Assembly: GCA_022394775.1 (NCBI GenBank) | Contig: JAGFCB010000007.1 | Span: 1 to 39,753 of the forward strand | Direction: 5' to 3' | Origin: Candidatus Poribacteria bacterium | Lineage (GTDB): Bacteria > Poribacteria > WGA-4E > WGA-3G | Length of the DNA: 39,753 nt | Shown here: positions 26,428 to 33,520 of the stretch, piece by piece | Layout of the letters: every line of letters begins with the position of its first letter | Position numbering within the stretch: position 1 is the first letter of the stretch | The notes under the pieces: model-generated | Databases searched by the model: none | What the model saw: the letters and a program-made list of their open reading frames with translations, nothing else | Told to the model about the DNA's origin: nothing | Translations under genes and position numbers: made by a program

Positions 26428-29400
26428 TTAATCAGGCAGTGTATATATACCCCGTTTGACTTTTACAATTTCACCAATCTCTACAAGGCGCGTAAGTTCT
26501 GTGTTTATTGCTTTTGGATGTCCTTGAATCGCCGCAACGAGTTCCGGTGTTTTTTTCTCTCCATCAGCGAGAAGTGCGAGAATTTGTTCTCGGAAAGGAA
26601 CACGTGTTTTCCCACCCCTCAGTCTCTGCAATACTCGGTTCGCCTGCCTTGTCGAACATCCTAATACACGTTCTACTTCTTTTCTGCTGGATTCAGGTGT
26701 CAGATCGTCGCGTTCCGTCTCAAAACTTTGGCGTGTTGCTATCACTTCGGAAAGTTTGTCTATCCCACCAGCAACATCGAAATCTTCCCAGTCAAAAAGG
26801 AGCGTTTCAGGTCTATCGGTAATCTCAGGAATCCGCAACCCCGTAATCAACATAATTTTCTTCTTTGCCAAGCGGTTGAGTTGAGCCAACTCTATAATCT
26901 GTGTGAATATACAAGTGACCGTCTTTTCATAAATGCTTTGGACGCGTTCGTCTTTGTACCGGTAGGCCCCAGATTCCATTTCATAGGAGAGGGGTTCCGC
27001 GTCGTTTCCAAACAAGATTTGCGCGCGCTCCAAAATGGCGTGTTGTCCTATTTCCGGCATGCCAACTATCCAGATGACTTCTGCCTCTTGAAAAGCAGTT
27101 TCCAATCCTTCCAGCCTTCGGAAATCCGTCAAAAGACAGACGTTCTCATTTTTCTCTATATCCCTCAGTTGTCCAATTGTGTACACATGCGTTATAATCC
27201 CATGTTTAATATCCGGGTCCCTTTCAATTTCAGCCTGGATCCTCCAAAAAATCTGCTGCCCTGTTTCAGACACTCCGAGAATGTCCCACGTGTTGCTGAG
27301 GTCTAAAATTGTCGCCCGTGGATAAATATCGGTGCGAATCTGGAAAACGCGATTTCCGCTGTTCCACGCCGTTGGTTTGGTGGGCAGAATCTCAGTTTCC
27401 TCACCCAAGAGCGTCCGGTGTAGATGCTCGCCGTAGAGAACTGGAGACGTGACCACAAGGTGTCCGACGCTTAGATGCAGGACCGGCGGCACCCAGAATC
27501 GCAGTACTTCGTCCTCCCATTGCATCGGTGCATCCGCATCTCTCGTGTAATGGGTGAAGAAACGTTTGAGTTGATGCCAAAACGTCCAATTTGAATCTCG
27601 ACAAACCGTCGGAAACCGCTGAATGTTTTCAACAGTCGTCGCATCTAAGAACCCTAACCTGACGGCTTCGGCTATTGGCATCAAGATTTTCATGTCTTCA
27701 TTAGGTACAAAAGTATGGAGTCGAAAAAAAGGAAGTTCTTGTGCCGCCAGTCTATCGACAGCCGTAGCGTTCAAAGGAATATAGGCAGAGGTGCCTCGCT
27801 CAAACTCGATTGTATAGCGTGCTAATTCTTCTCCGGTCTCTGCATCAATTGCCCCTCGTTCGATGACTCTGCCCCGTAGATTGACGTGGCACATCTGTAG
27901 GGTAAGTTCCTCTTCGAGCCATTCAAACGTCTGCATCACTGTCCGGATGCGTCTGATGGAGTGGGCATGAGATTTGTCTCTGATTTTCACTGCATTTAGT
28001 AGGAGTATGGCAAAGTTTCCTAAGGCCCCGCCTCGCCAGTTGGTGATCCACTCTTCCAATGTAGTTTTTGATAATTCACATTCCAGAAACAGTTCGTTTT
28101 CTCTCAGGACATTGATAATACAAAGCCGCTGTGTTCCATCGCTCGCGTCAAGGAGCCGCTCCACTATTTCTGCGTATTGTGGATCCAAAAACAGTCGAAG
28201 ATCCTCTGTTATTTGTACTTTGGCAGTTTGTAATGTAGCGTATTGCGATAAATACCCACGCTCCTGACACGCTGTATAGACACGGCACTGCGGACAGATA
28301 ATTTCGCTCGGATTCCCACCCTTTTTCTCAAGTACATCACACCGCTGAGCATCCTCACAAACGTTGCCGCGTTCAAAGGGAGTTGTCATGCGTAGGTCGA
28401 CCGGGATATCTTTCACCTGATCCCAGAGATACATCCGATTCCGCCAGCGTGCGACGGATCCGACATCTCGCTTTTGAAAAAGTTGTTCTGCTTTTGCCGC
28501 AAGTTCGGCATCCTCCACGTTTACACAGATTACCTCACCACTCCGCAGAAGGGATTCGACTTCACGATTTTTCTCTGAGTCCATCTCAGGAATAAATCCA
28601 AGAACGCGCACGTTCCTATCGAAAGCACGCTGCACCTGAATACTCATTTCTTCGTGTGTTTCATAAGTATTTTCGGTCGGTTCGGATTTGTGTAATATAG
28701 GAGCAGGACGCTTTATTGCCAATGGGCTGAGTTTCCCTTCCCGTATGGCGGGCACCTGATCGTCTACGGGCAGCCCCGTCTCCGGGATCGGCAGCAAGAT
28801 GCCAGTATTGTCCCAAACGTCTGTTATGAGCGTTGCTTCCATAGGCAGTCCTACATCAGATGTAGACGCACATATCCACACGCCTCCTTCACTTTCCCAT
28901 AATGATACCTCTGTGCTGCCAACCCCACCACCTTGTCGACTCCAATAGTGAAATCCGTCCGTTTGGCTGACATAAGAAAACCCGCGCTTGAAAAACGCCT
29001 CTTTCGCCAGATCGAGCTTATTCGATCCGAGGGAGTAGGGCACGTCGGAGGCGTTCTCATTATATTCAAGGCTTTGGGGAATCGGTTGGTGAAGGACAGC
29101 GCGAAGGGCATCAATAGGCGCGAAGAGCACCTCTTTAGAAATTACAGGTGGATCTAACAAATCTCCAAGCAGGATTTCATAGCGCGCATCCCAGCAATTG
29201 TGTCCTTTCTCGCCGAAGATTTCGAGATACGCGTCATGTTGGTGCGGATTTTCCGCTGTCGGTGTCCCTTTATAGATATATAACTGTACCGACTTGGTGT
29301 CCGGGTGCAAGTAGTCCGGTATCCGGCAAGAAAAACGTAGTCCACCAGACTGTGTCAGCGTCAGCAACGGGTTCGCAACGGCGTTAACAAGTGCCTGAAC

Positions 29401-29814
29401 GCAAGCAAAAACAGCATCCGGTGCGGCACAGATGGCTTCATATTTAAAGTCGATATCATGCCAAGGGGCACCATCGTGTGCTGAGGGAATACCTGTATAC
29501 ACGTGAATGCCCCAGGATTTTTCCCATTGGATGGTGTCCCAGTCTGTGGTCTGTTGACGTTTCAAGAACCGCTTGCCCGCAAAAGAGCGCGGGGGTCGGT
29601 CGGTTCCGGGTGCCTGCCCGATCGGCATAAAGGAAATGCCTGCCGCCTCCAAGTCTTGAAGCATCACAGGATATCTGTGTGCACAATAGGCTGTGAAATG
29701 GTAAGGAAACCCTTTGTAAAGCAGCGGTATTACGGTCGTCTTGCGTTGCTTAAGTGGTTTCTCGTGCCGCTGGTGGCAGTGTGCAATCATATCTTGCAAG
29801 ACATTGGTTTTCAT
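26428..29814 (-). CDS. PrimPol-like / Fe-S SF2 helicase-like / winged-helix fusion, paralogue 2 (more degenerate ATPase motifs)
   Basis: The 1128-residue protein is colinear with the one at 22547. The ribosome-binding site is AGGTC immediately before ATG 29814. The PrimPol-like part keeps WGIHVYTG, WHDIDFKYE (D120 and D122, a full DxD) and SGGLRFSC. Helicase motif I is lost: the same position reads P409-EMDSEKN, keeping only K415. The five cysteines are intact (C486, C492, C507, C510, C516), and the DExH site reads CIINVLRE. The helicase C-like region (VIWIVGMP, LFGNDAEPLSY, YKDERVQSIYE), the segment ITDRPETLLFDWEDF and the winged helix (EVERVLGCSTRQANRVL) are conserved. An open frame of this length with conserved cysteines argues for selection despite a dead ATPase. 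The likely role is DNA binding, priming or regulation in a mobile or defence context; this is inference. Confidence 0.6.
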   Translation of the reverse strand: MKTNVLQDMIAHCHQRHEKPLKQRKTTVIPLLYKGFPYHFTAYCAHRYPVMLQDLEAAGISFMPIGQAPGTDRPPRSFAGKRFLKRQQTTDWDTIQWEKSWGIHVYTGIPSAHDGAPWHDIDFKYEAICAAPDAVFACVQALVNAVANPLLTLTQSGGLRFSCRIPDYLHPDTKSVQLYIYKGTPTAENPHQHDAYLEIFGEKGHNCWDARYEILLGDLLDPPVISKEVLFAPIDALRAVLHQPIPQSLEYNENASDVPYSLGSNKLDLAKEAFFKRGFSYVSQTDGFHYWSRQGGGVGSTEVSLWESEGGVWICASTSDVGLPMEATLITDVWDNTGILLPIPETGLPVDDQVPAIREGKLSPLAIKRPAPILHKSEPTENTYETHEEMSIQVQRAFDRNVRVLGFIPEMDSEKNREVESLLRSGEVICVNVEDAELAAKAEQLFQKRDVGSVARWRNRMYLWDQVKDIPVDLRMTTPFERGNVCEDAQRCDVLEKKGGNPSEIICPQCRVYTACQERGYLSQYATLQTAKVQITEDLRLFLDPQYAEIVERLLDASDGTQRLCIINVLRENELFLECELSKTTLEEWITNWRGGALGNFAILLLNAVKIRDKSHAHSIRRIRTVMQTFEWLEEELTLQMCHVNLRGRVIERGAIDAETGEELARYTIEFERGTSAYIPLNATAVDRLAAQELPFFRLHTFVPNEDMKILMPIAEAVRLGFLDATTVENIQRFPTVCRDSNWTFWHQLKRFFTHYTRDADAPMQWEDEVLRFWVPPVLHLSVGHLVVTSPVLYGEHLHRTLLGEETEILPTKPTAWNSGNRVFQIRTDIYPRATILDLSNTWDILGVSETGQQIFWRIQAEIERDPDIKHGIITHVYTIGQLRDIEKNENVCLLTDFRRLEGLETAFQEAEVIWIVGMPEIGQHAILERAQILFGNDAEPLSYEMESGAYRYKDERVQSIYEKTVTCIFTQIIELAQLNRLAKKKIMLITGLRIPEITDRPETLLFDWEDFDVAGGIDKLSEVIATRQSFETERDDLTPESSRKEVERVLGCSTRQANRVLQRLRGGKTRVPFREQILALLADGEKKTPELVAAIQGHPKAINTELTRLVEIGEIVKVKRGIYTLPD

Positions 29815-30160
29815 TGACCTACTTCCCCAACTACGGTGAATTCAGTATGAGATGCCGGGTGTGGATGGGTGATTAAAAACAGTGTATGTTTATGAATAAC
29901 ACCCCAACAGAGCACTGACCGGTGACTGCTGATGGCTATTTCAAATGCGTGTGGTTTTTATCAATTTCGTTTTAGCTTAACCGACGCGTCTGCTGCAAGT
30001 TCACGCTGGAAACATTGTTATGGGCTGTTCATAAGTTAGTAGTATATATTACTAAAAATTTCATTTTTAGTCAAACTTATTAGGACTCCAGAGCCATTTA
30101 ATTGTCAGATAAAATATCATATAATTTTTTAGTTATGTATAGACTTTATAAATTTTTAAT
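29815..30160. other. Gene-free AT-rich region upstream of PrimPol-like paralogue 2
   Basis: No supported ORF is present. The AT-rich part (about 30030-30240) contains overlapping palindromes: TAGTA/TACTA (30040-30054) and CTAAAAAT/ATTTTTAG (30052-30059 and 30063-30070, 3-base loop). Like the region at 25995-26090, it lies upstream of a PrimPol-like gene and differs sharply in composition from the neighbouring genes. Confidence 0.5.
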
Positions 30161-30189
30161 TTGACAAATTACAATAATTGACTTAATAT
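30161..30189 (+). promoter_or_regulatory. Possible sigma-70 promoter reading into the structured-RNA/HNH region
   Basis: A perfect TTGACA box (30161-30166) is followed after 17 bases by TAATAT (30184-30189), a 4-of-6 match. It faces the hairpin-rich stretch and the HNH gene. In AT-rich DNA such matches arise by chance, so confidence is low. Confidence 0.35.
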
Positions 30190-30380
30190 AACTATATACT
30201 AAAGTTTGGATAATATTGTAAAATTATGCTGTTTTGTCACAAGGCAGTGTCATATCTTCTTGAAAACTCATATTAATATTCTGCGAGTTTGTTTTTTGTT
30301 TGAACTTGGTAATAACTTGTGAGGATCTGGCTGATCCTGACACCTTGCCCCGTGGAGGCGGTTATAAATATCCACACCTT

Positions 30381-30406
30381 GAAATTCAATGTTCATGTTG
30401 AATTTC
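30381..30406 (+). other. 9-bp hairpin upstream of pseudoknot copy 0
   Basis: GAAATTCAA (30381-30389) and TTGAATTTC (30398-30406) form a perfect 9-bp stem with an 8-base loop, ending 3 bases before the first pseudoknot. There is no T-run after it, so a terminator is unlikely; it may be part of the same RNA. Confidence 0.5.
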
Positions 30407-30409
30407 TTT

Positions 30410-30450
30410 ACTCGCTTTGTAGATTGTGCGAGTCCCCTTAAAACAATCTA
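30410..30450 (+). ncRNA. H-type pseudoknot element, copy 0
   Basis: Stem 1 is ACTCGC (30410-30415) with GCGAGT (30428-30433). Stem 2 is TAGATTGT (30420-30427) with ACAATCTA (30443-30450). Loop 1 is TTTG, there is no base between stem 2 and the 3' arm of stem 1, and loop 3 has 9 bases. All 14 pairs are Watson-Crick. Two further copies (30598-30638 and 32008-32049) keep both stems while changing base pairs. No known RNA family was recognised. Confidence 0.65.
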
Positions 30451-30542
30451 CACTTATTCAAGTAGTATATCAAGTTTGACTAAGGCTGGAAACTCACCGA
30501 ATGAAAGGCATCCCTACGGCGTGAATACTCATATTTGTGTCC

Positions 30543-30650
30543 AACCCCGCACGCTGATTCAAGCGGTCCGTCGGGGATATTGTATAATTAACACAACCCT
30601 TGCTTTTGCAGGTTGTGCGAGGTCTAAAAAACAACCTGTCTTTTATCATA
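30543..30650 (+). repeat. Composite ~105-bp repeat with pseudoknot, copy 1 (left flank of the HNH block)
   Basis: It begins with a hairpin element (CCCCG at 30545-30549 with CGGGG, enclosing ACGCTGATTCAA) and continues with a pseudoknot. Stem 1 is CCTTGC (30598-30603) with GCGAGG (30617-30622), including one T-G wobble. Stem 2 is CAGGTTGT (30609-30616) with ACAACCTG (30631-30638). The loops are TTTTG and TCTAAAAA. The same composite recurs at 31959-32060. The copy ends about 40 bp before the HNH start codon. Confidence 0.75.
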
Positions 30651-30689
30651 ACTATTGAGGTGCCAGGCTCACCTGATGAAAGGAGCCAA

Positions 30690-31178
30690 ATGGAAATCAT
30701 CGTAGCAATCTTTTTAATAGTCGTGATCGTGGTTTGGAAAATGTCCAAAGACCGCGGCGAAAAATCGCAAAAGTCAGAGCCAACGCACACACGCTCACCA
30801 GGGGCCGCCCCGATGTCCTGGGAGCACCGTACAACTTACAAAACACCGCCACCGCGAATTCCAGACGAGGTGCCACAACCTTTTGACTATCAAGCGGACT
30901 GGTGGCAGGTTTACTCGCTCTGGTTCAGATCCGAAAAAGGGTGGCGATGCGAGGCGTGCGAACTCTCGCTCTACGGACATAAGCACCTGCTGCATACGCA
31001 TCATGTCTGGGGCACCCTGCAAAACGAACCGCAAGACCTCATGGCACTCTGTATCGGTTGCCATTCCGAACAGCCGGGTACCAAGCATCGGAACCTTAAG
31101 AACACAGGTGACTACCGGCATTTCATCGCGGTGTATGGCAAAAAATGGAAAATGCTCCATCGTGAACATCAGATTTAA
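30690..31178 (+). CDS. Membrane-anchored HNH-type nuclease-like protein
   Basis: The 162-residue protein starts at 30690 after AAAGGAG (6-base spacing); an earlier in-frame start at 30600 would translate the pseudoknot and is rejected. Residues 3-17 (IIVAIFLIVVIVVW) are one transmembrane helix. A polar linker follows, then an HNH/zinc domain: C87-x2-C90, LHTHHV (H102, H104, H105), N112 and C121-x2-C124-H125. HNH proteins are metal-dependent DNA nucleases, and the pattern CxxC...HH...CxxCH is typical. A membrane anchor on an HNH domain is unusual. The last 17 bases overlap the start of the methyltransferase stub, an arrangement that suggests a former HNH plus methyltransferase restriction-modification pair. 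Confidence 0.8.
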   Translation: MEIIVAIFLIVVIVVWKMSKDRGEKSQKSEPTHTRSPGAAPMSWEHRTTYKTPPPRIPDEVPQPFDYQADWWQVYSLWFRSEKGWRCEACELSLYGHKHLLHTHHVWGTLQNEPQDLMALCIGCHSEQPGTKHRNLKNTGDYRHFIAVYGKKWKMLHREHQI

Positions 31179-31293
31179 ACCCAACACCCTCTACTACGGC
31201 GACTGTCTCAATATTATAGCAGGCTTCCGCGATAACTGCATCGACCTCATTTGCCTCAATCCACCGTTTAATAAATGTGTTGAAAACGACTGA
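31162..31293 (+). pseudogene. Truncated DNA N4-cytosine/N6-adenine methyltransferase, N-terminal stub
   Basis: A GTG at 31162, overlapping the end of the HNH gene, opens a 43-codon frame with PNTLYYGDCLNIIAGF and then IDLICLNPPFN. This is the N-terminus of site-specific N4/N6 methyltransferases, where LYYGDCL and DLI-x-[DN]PPF form the entry and catalytic motif IV. The usual DPPF reads NPPF here. The frame then ends KCVEND-stop, so the target-recognition region and the SAM-binding motif I are lost. It is the second methyltransferase stub in this window. Confidence 0.75.
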
Positions 31294-31321
31294 AGGTAGT
31301 GAATTCCTCGACCTAAAAAAT

Positions 31322-31462
31322 ATGAACCTGAATCAAATTCTACGGGCAGTTGCGCAGAGACGTATACAGCAATCCCACACTTTAGCGGAGGCTGCCGACT
31401 CGTTGGATATTGATACCCGAACACTTCATAAATACGCGCAATGGAAGGAATCAGATGAATAA
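31322..31462 (+). CDS. Small Fis-like helix-turn-helix protein
   Basis: The protein has 46 residues from ATG 31322; a GTG at 31277 would add 15 residues, and neither start has a good ribosome-binding site. The C-terminal 30 residues (TLAEAADSLDIDTRTLHKYAQW) have the form of a Fis-type helix-turn-helix, as in the C-terminus of sigma-54 activators, where A-A-x-x-L-x-I-x-x-x-T-L-x-x-Y/K is usual. It may be a tiny DNA-binding regulator or a detached domain. The following gene overlaps it by 8 bp. Confidence 0.5.
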   Translation: MNLNQILRAVAQRRIQQSHTLAEAADSLDIDTRTLHKYAQWKESDE

Positions 31463-31709
31463 CTTGAAAACATTCGCACGACTTGGGATCGTGTACTTTG
31501 AAGAAGTGGACTTAATGGCAAAGGGCGATGAAGCACTCAAGGCCTGGGAAATTAGTAGACGGCTCGGTATCCGAGCTTACGCGGAATACAGTAATCGGCA
31601 TTATGCAATTGTTCACGGTATCCCCCGCAAACTCACCGATACAGAGCGTGTAAAAAGGTACTCCAATCCTGTTGTCGGTGCGCATTGGATACAGATGGAG
31701 GACATATAG
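31455..31709 (+). CDS. Small hypothetical protein (84 aa)
   Basis: The ATG at 31455 overlaps the end of the helix-turn-helix gene and has AAGGAA 6 bases upstream, so translation is probably coupled. The sequence (FARLGIVYFEEVDLM, WEISRRLGIRAYAEY, VVGAHWIQMEDI) suggests a small mixed alpha/beta protein with no transmembrane segment. I do not recognise a family. The next ORF starts 3 bp after its stop. Confidence 0.5.
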   Translation: MNNLKTFARLGIVYFEEVDLMAKGDEALKAWEISRRLGIRAYAEYSNRHYAIVHGIPRKLTDTERVKRYSNPVVGAHWIQMEDI

Positions 31710-31712
31710 CCC

Positions 31713-31946
31713 ATGAAACTCCGAATCGGCAAATTTCTCGTCGAAACTGACTACATTGAGATGGCTGAACGGCTTTCGCCGCACAACGTCAAACTCTATT
31801 TTGTGTCCGGCGAAATCTTGGATGTCGTTTGTGGTATGAAGACAACAGCCCCCGCGACTTGGGATCAAGATGCAGACGGATTCATCCAGACGCTACACAA
31901 CACCGATTTCTCGAACCTCAGCGCAGCCACCTCGAACAAAAAGTAA
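31713..31946 (+). CDS. Small hypothetical protein (77 aa)
   Basis: The protein begins MKLRIGKFLVETDYIEMAER and is probably a small beta-rich fold (VKLYFVSGEILDVVCG) with a polar tail. A GGAGGA lies about 13 bases before the start. It is the third of three tightly packed small ORFs and ends 13 bp before composite repeat copy 2. No family was recognised. Confidence 0.5.
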   Translation: MKLRIGKFLVETDYIEMAERLSPHNVKLYFVSGEILDVVCGMKTTAPATWDQDADGFIQTLHNTDFSNLSAATSNKK

Positions 31947-31958
31947 TACCTTATACTG

Positions 31959-32060
31959 AACCCCGCACGCTGATTCAAACGGTCTGTCGGGGATAGCACA
32001 AAAAACGCCTCGCTTCCGCAGGTTGTGCGAGGATTCCAAAAACAACCTGTCCTTAATCAT
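31959..32060 (+). repeat. Composite ~100-bp repeat with pseudoknot, copy 2 (right flank of the HNH block)
   Basis: The hairpin part is nearly identical to copy 1 (30543-30580) with only two base changes over about 36 bp. The pseudoknot has stem 1 CCTCGC (32008-32013) with GCGAGG (32027-32032), and stem 2 CAGGTTGT (32019-32026) with ACAACCTG (32042-32049). Loop 1 is TTCCG and loop 3 ATTCCAAAA. The spacer between hairpin and pseudoknot differs in length and sequence from copy 1, so structure rather than sequence is conserved there. Confidence 0.75.
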
Positions 32061-32088
32061 TCTCAATTTTCTTAGGCAAATTTTCTGC

Positions 32089-32117
32089 TTGACTTCTGGC
32101 TGAAAATCTCTTAAAAT
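32089..32117 (+). promoter_or_regulatory. Sigma-70 promoter of the sulfatase gene
   Basis: TTGACT (32089-32094), a 17-base spacer and TAAAAT (32112-32117): both boxes match 5 of 6 consensus bases. The start site would be near 32124, giving a leader of about 32 bases that includes AGAGGAAAG before the ATG at 32156. Confidence 0.65.
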
Positions 32118-32155
32118 GAGGTAAGCCAAACTTGAAGAGAGAGGAAAGCAGAGAT

Positions 32156-33520
32156 ATGCCACAAGATTCAAATCAACCGAATGTTATCGTCTTTTTCACT
32201 GACCAGCAGCGATGGGATACGTCCGGCTTACATGGGAATCCGCTCGACTTGACACCGAACTTCGATCGGATGGCACAGCGCGGTACGCACGTGCATCGCT
32301 CGTTTACGTGTCAGCCTGTCTGCGGTCCCGCCCGTTCATGTCTCCAAACAGGGTTATATGCGACTCGTACGGGATGCTTCCGAAACGGTATTCCGCTGTC
32401 CCCTAATCTTAAGACCCTTGCCCACCACTTCGGTGGAGCAGGTTACGCCACCGGATACATCGGTAAGTGGCACCTCTATAGCGGTGGTACGGGACCGGGA
32501 CCGGTGCCAGCGGAGCATCGCGGTGGATATGATTACTGGTTAGCATCTAACGTCCTTGAATTCACCTCTGATGCGTATCAGACAACACTTTACGATAACG
32601 ACAATCAACCCGTTGATCTTCCCGGTTACCGCGTGGATGCACTCACCGATGCCGTGATTCGCTACGTTGACCGGCATAAAAACGAACCATTTTATCTCTT
32701 TACGTCATACATTGAACCGCATCACCAAAATCACTTGGATGATTACCCACCGCCAGACGGGTATCGGGAGCGGTATACAGGGAAATGGATACCGCCGGAT
32801 CTTGCCGCGCTCGGTGGCTCAACACATCAGCATTTAGGCGGCTATTACGGTATGGTGAAAAGGTTAGACGAAGCACTCGGTAGACTTTTAGATGCGCTCA
32901 AGAGTCTCCATCTGCTTGATAACACGATTATTCTTTTTACCTCTGATCATGGGTGTCATTTCAAAACCCGTAATGGCGAATACAAACGCTCATGCCACGA
33001 GAGTTCTATCCGCGTACCGACAGCGTTTCACGGTGCTGAATTCATCGGTGGTGGACAGCTTCAAGAACTTGTGAGTCTGGTAGATCTCCCGCCGACACTC
33101 CTTGATGCAGCAGGTTTGGAAGTACCTGCTGAGATGCAAGGTAGATCTATTATGCCGTTGGTACGCGGTGAAACAGAAGATTGGCCAGAAGAGGTTTTCG
33201 TCCAAATTAGCGAGGCACAGGTAGGACGTGCTGTTCGGACGCAACGTTGGAAATACGGTGTTGATGCCCCAAATAAGAGCGGAGGCAAAGATGCGGGTTC
33301 AGACCGGTATGTGGAGCAATACCTCTACGATCTTCAGGCAGATCCTTATGAGTTACGGAATCTCGTCGGGCTTCAATCGCATGAACCTGTTACAGAGGTG
33401 ATGCGGGAACGGCTTATTCGGCGGATGCTGGAGGCAGGCGAAGAGGCACCAACGGTCGAACCGGGCCCGATACAACGGAGTGGACAACGGAGTGTCTCCG
33501 AGGCAGCAGCGAGAAGTTAA
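32156..33520 (+). CDS. Type I (formylglycine-dependent) sulfatase
   Basis: The 454-residue protein starts at 32156; a TTG at 32132 is less likely. Metal-binding D16 lies in FFTDQQRW. The sulfatase signature C-x-P-x-R is C56-GPA-R60, so C56 should be converted to formylglycine by an FGE or an anaerobic maturase. GKWHL and the late FTSDHGCH metal site are present. There is no signal peptide, which is common for this cytoplasmic-looking group in Poribacteria and planctomycetes. It hydrolyses sulfate esters, possibly on sulfated polysaccharides; the substrate is unknown. The only FGE-like sequence in the window is the broken remnant at 26210, so maturation must come from elsewhere. It has its own promoter at 32089. 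Confidence 0.93.
   Translation: MPQDSNQPNVIVFFTDQQRWDTSGLHGNPLDLTPNFDRMAQRGTHVHRSFTCQPVCGPARSCLQTGLYATRTGCFRNGIPLSPNLKTLAHHFGGAGYATGYIGKWHLYSGGTGPGPVPAEHRGGYDYWLASNVLEFTSDAYQTTLYDNDNQPVDLPGYRVDALTDAVIRYVDRHKNEPFYLFTSYIEPHHQNHLDDYPPPDGYRERYTGKWIPPDLAALGGSTHQHLGGYYGMVKRLDEALGRLLDALKSLHLLDNTIILFTSDHGCHFKTRNGEYKRSCHESSIRVPTAFHGAEFIGGGQLQELVSLVDLPPTLLDAAGLEVPAEMQGRSIMPLVRGETEDWPEEVFVQISEAQVGRAVRTQRWKYGVDAPNKSGGKDAGSDRYVEQYLYDLQADPYELRNLVGLQSHEPVTEVMRERLIRRMLEAGEEAPTVEPGPIQRSGQRSVSEAAARS

Noticed and set aside
30410..30650. Type III toxin-antitoxin (ToxIN-like) repeats
   Set aside because: The pseudoknots resemble ToxI in topology but are not in close tandem, and no ToxN-like endoribonuclease follows.
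30410..32060. IscB/HEARO (omega RNA) system
   Set aside because: The HNH protein is 162 residues with a transmembrane helix and has no RuvC or PLMP-type region, and the RNA does not resemble the known omega RNA layout as far as I can tell.
30543..32060. Integron attC sites
   Set aside because: The repeats lack paired GTTRRRY/RYYYAAC boxes in the right arrangement, and no integrase is present.
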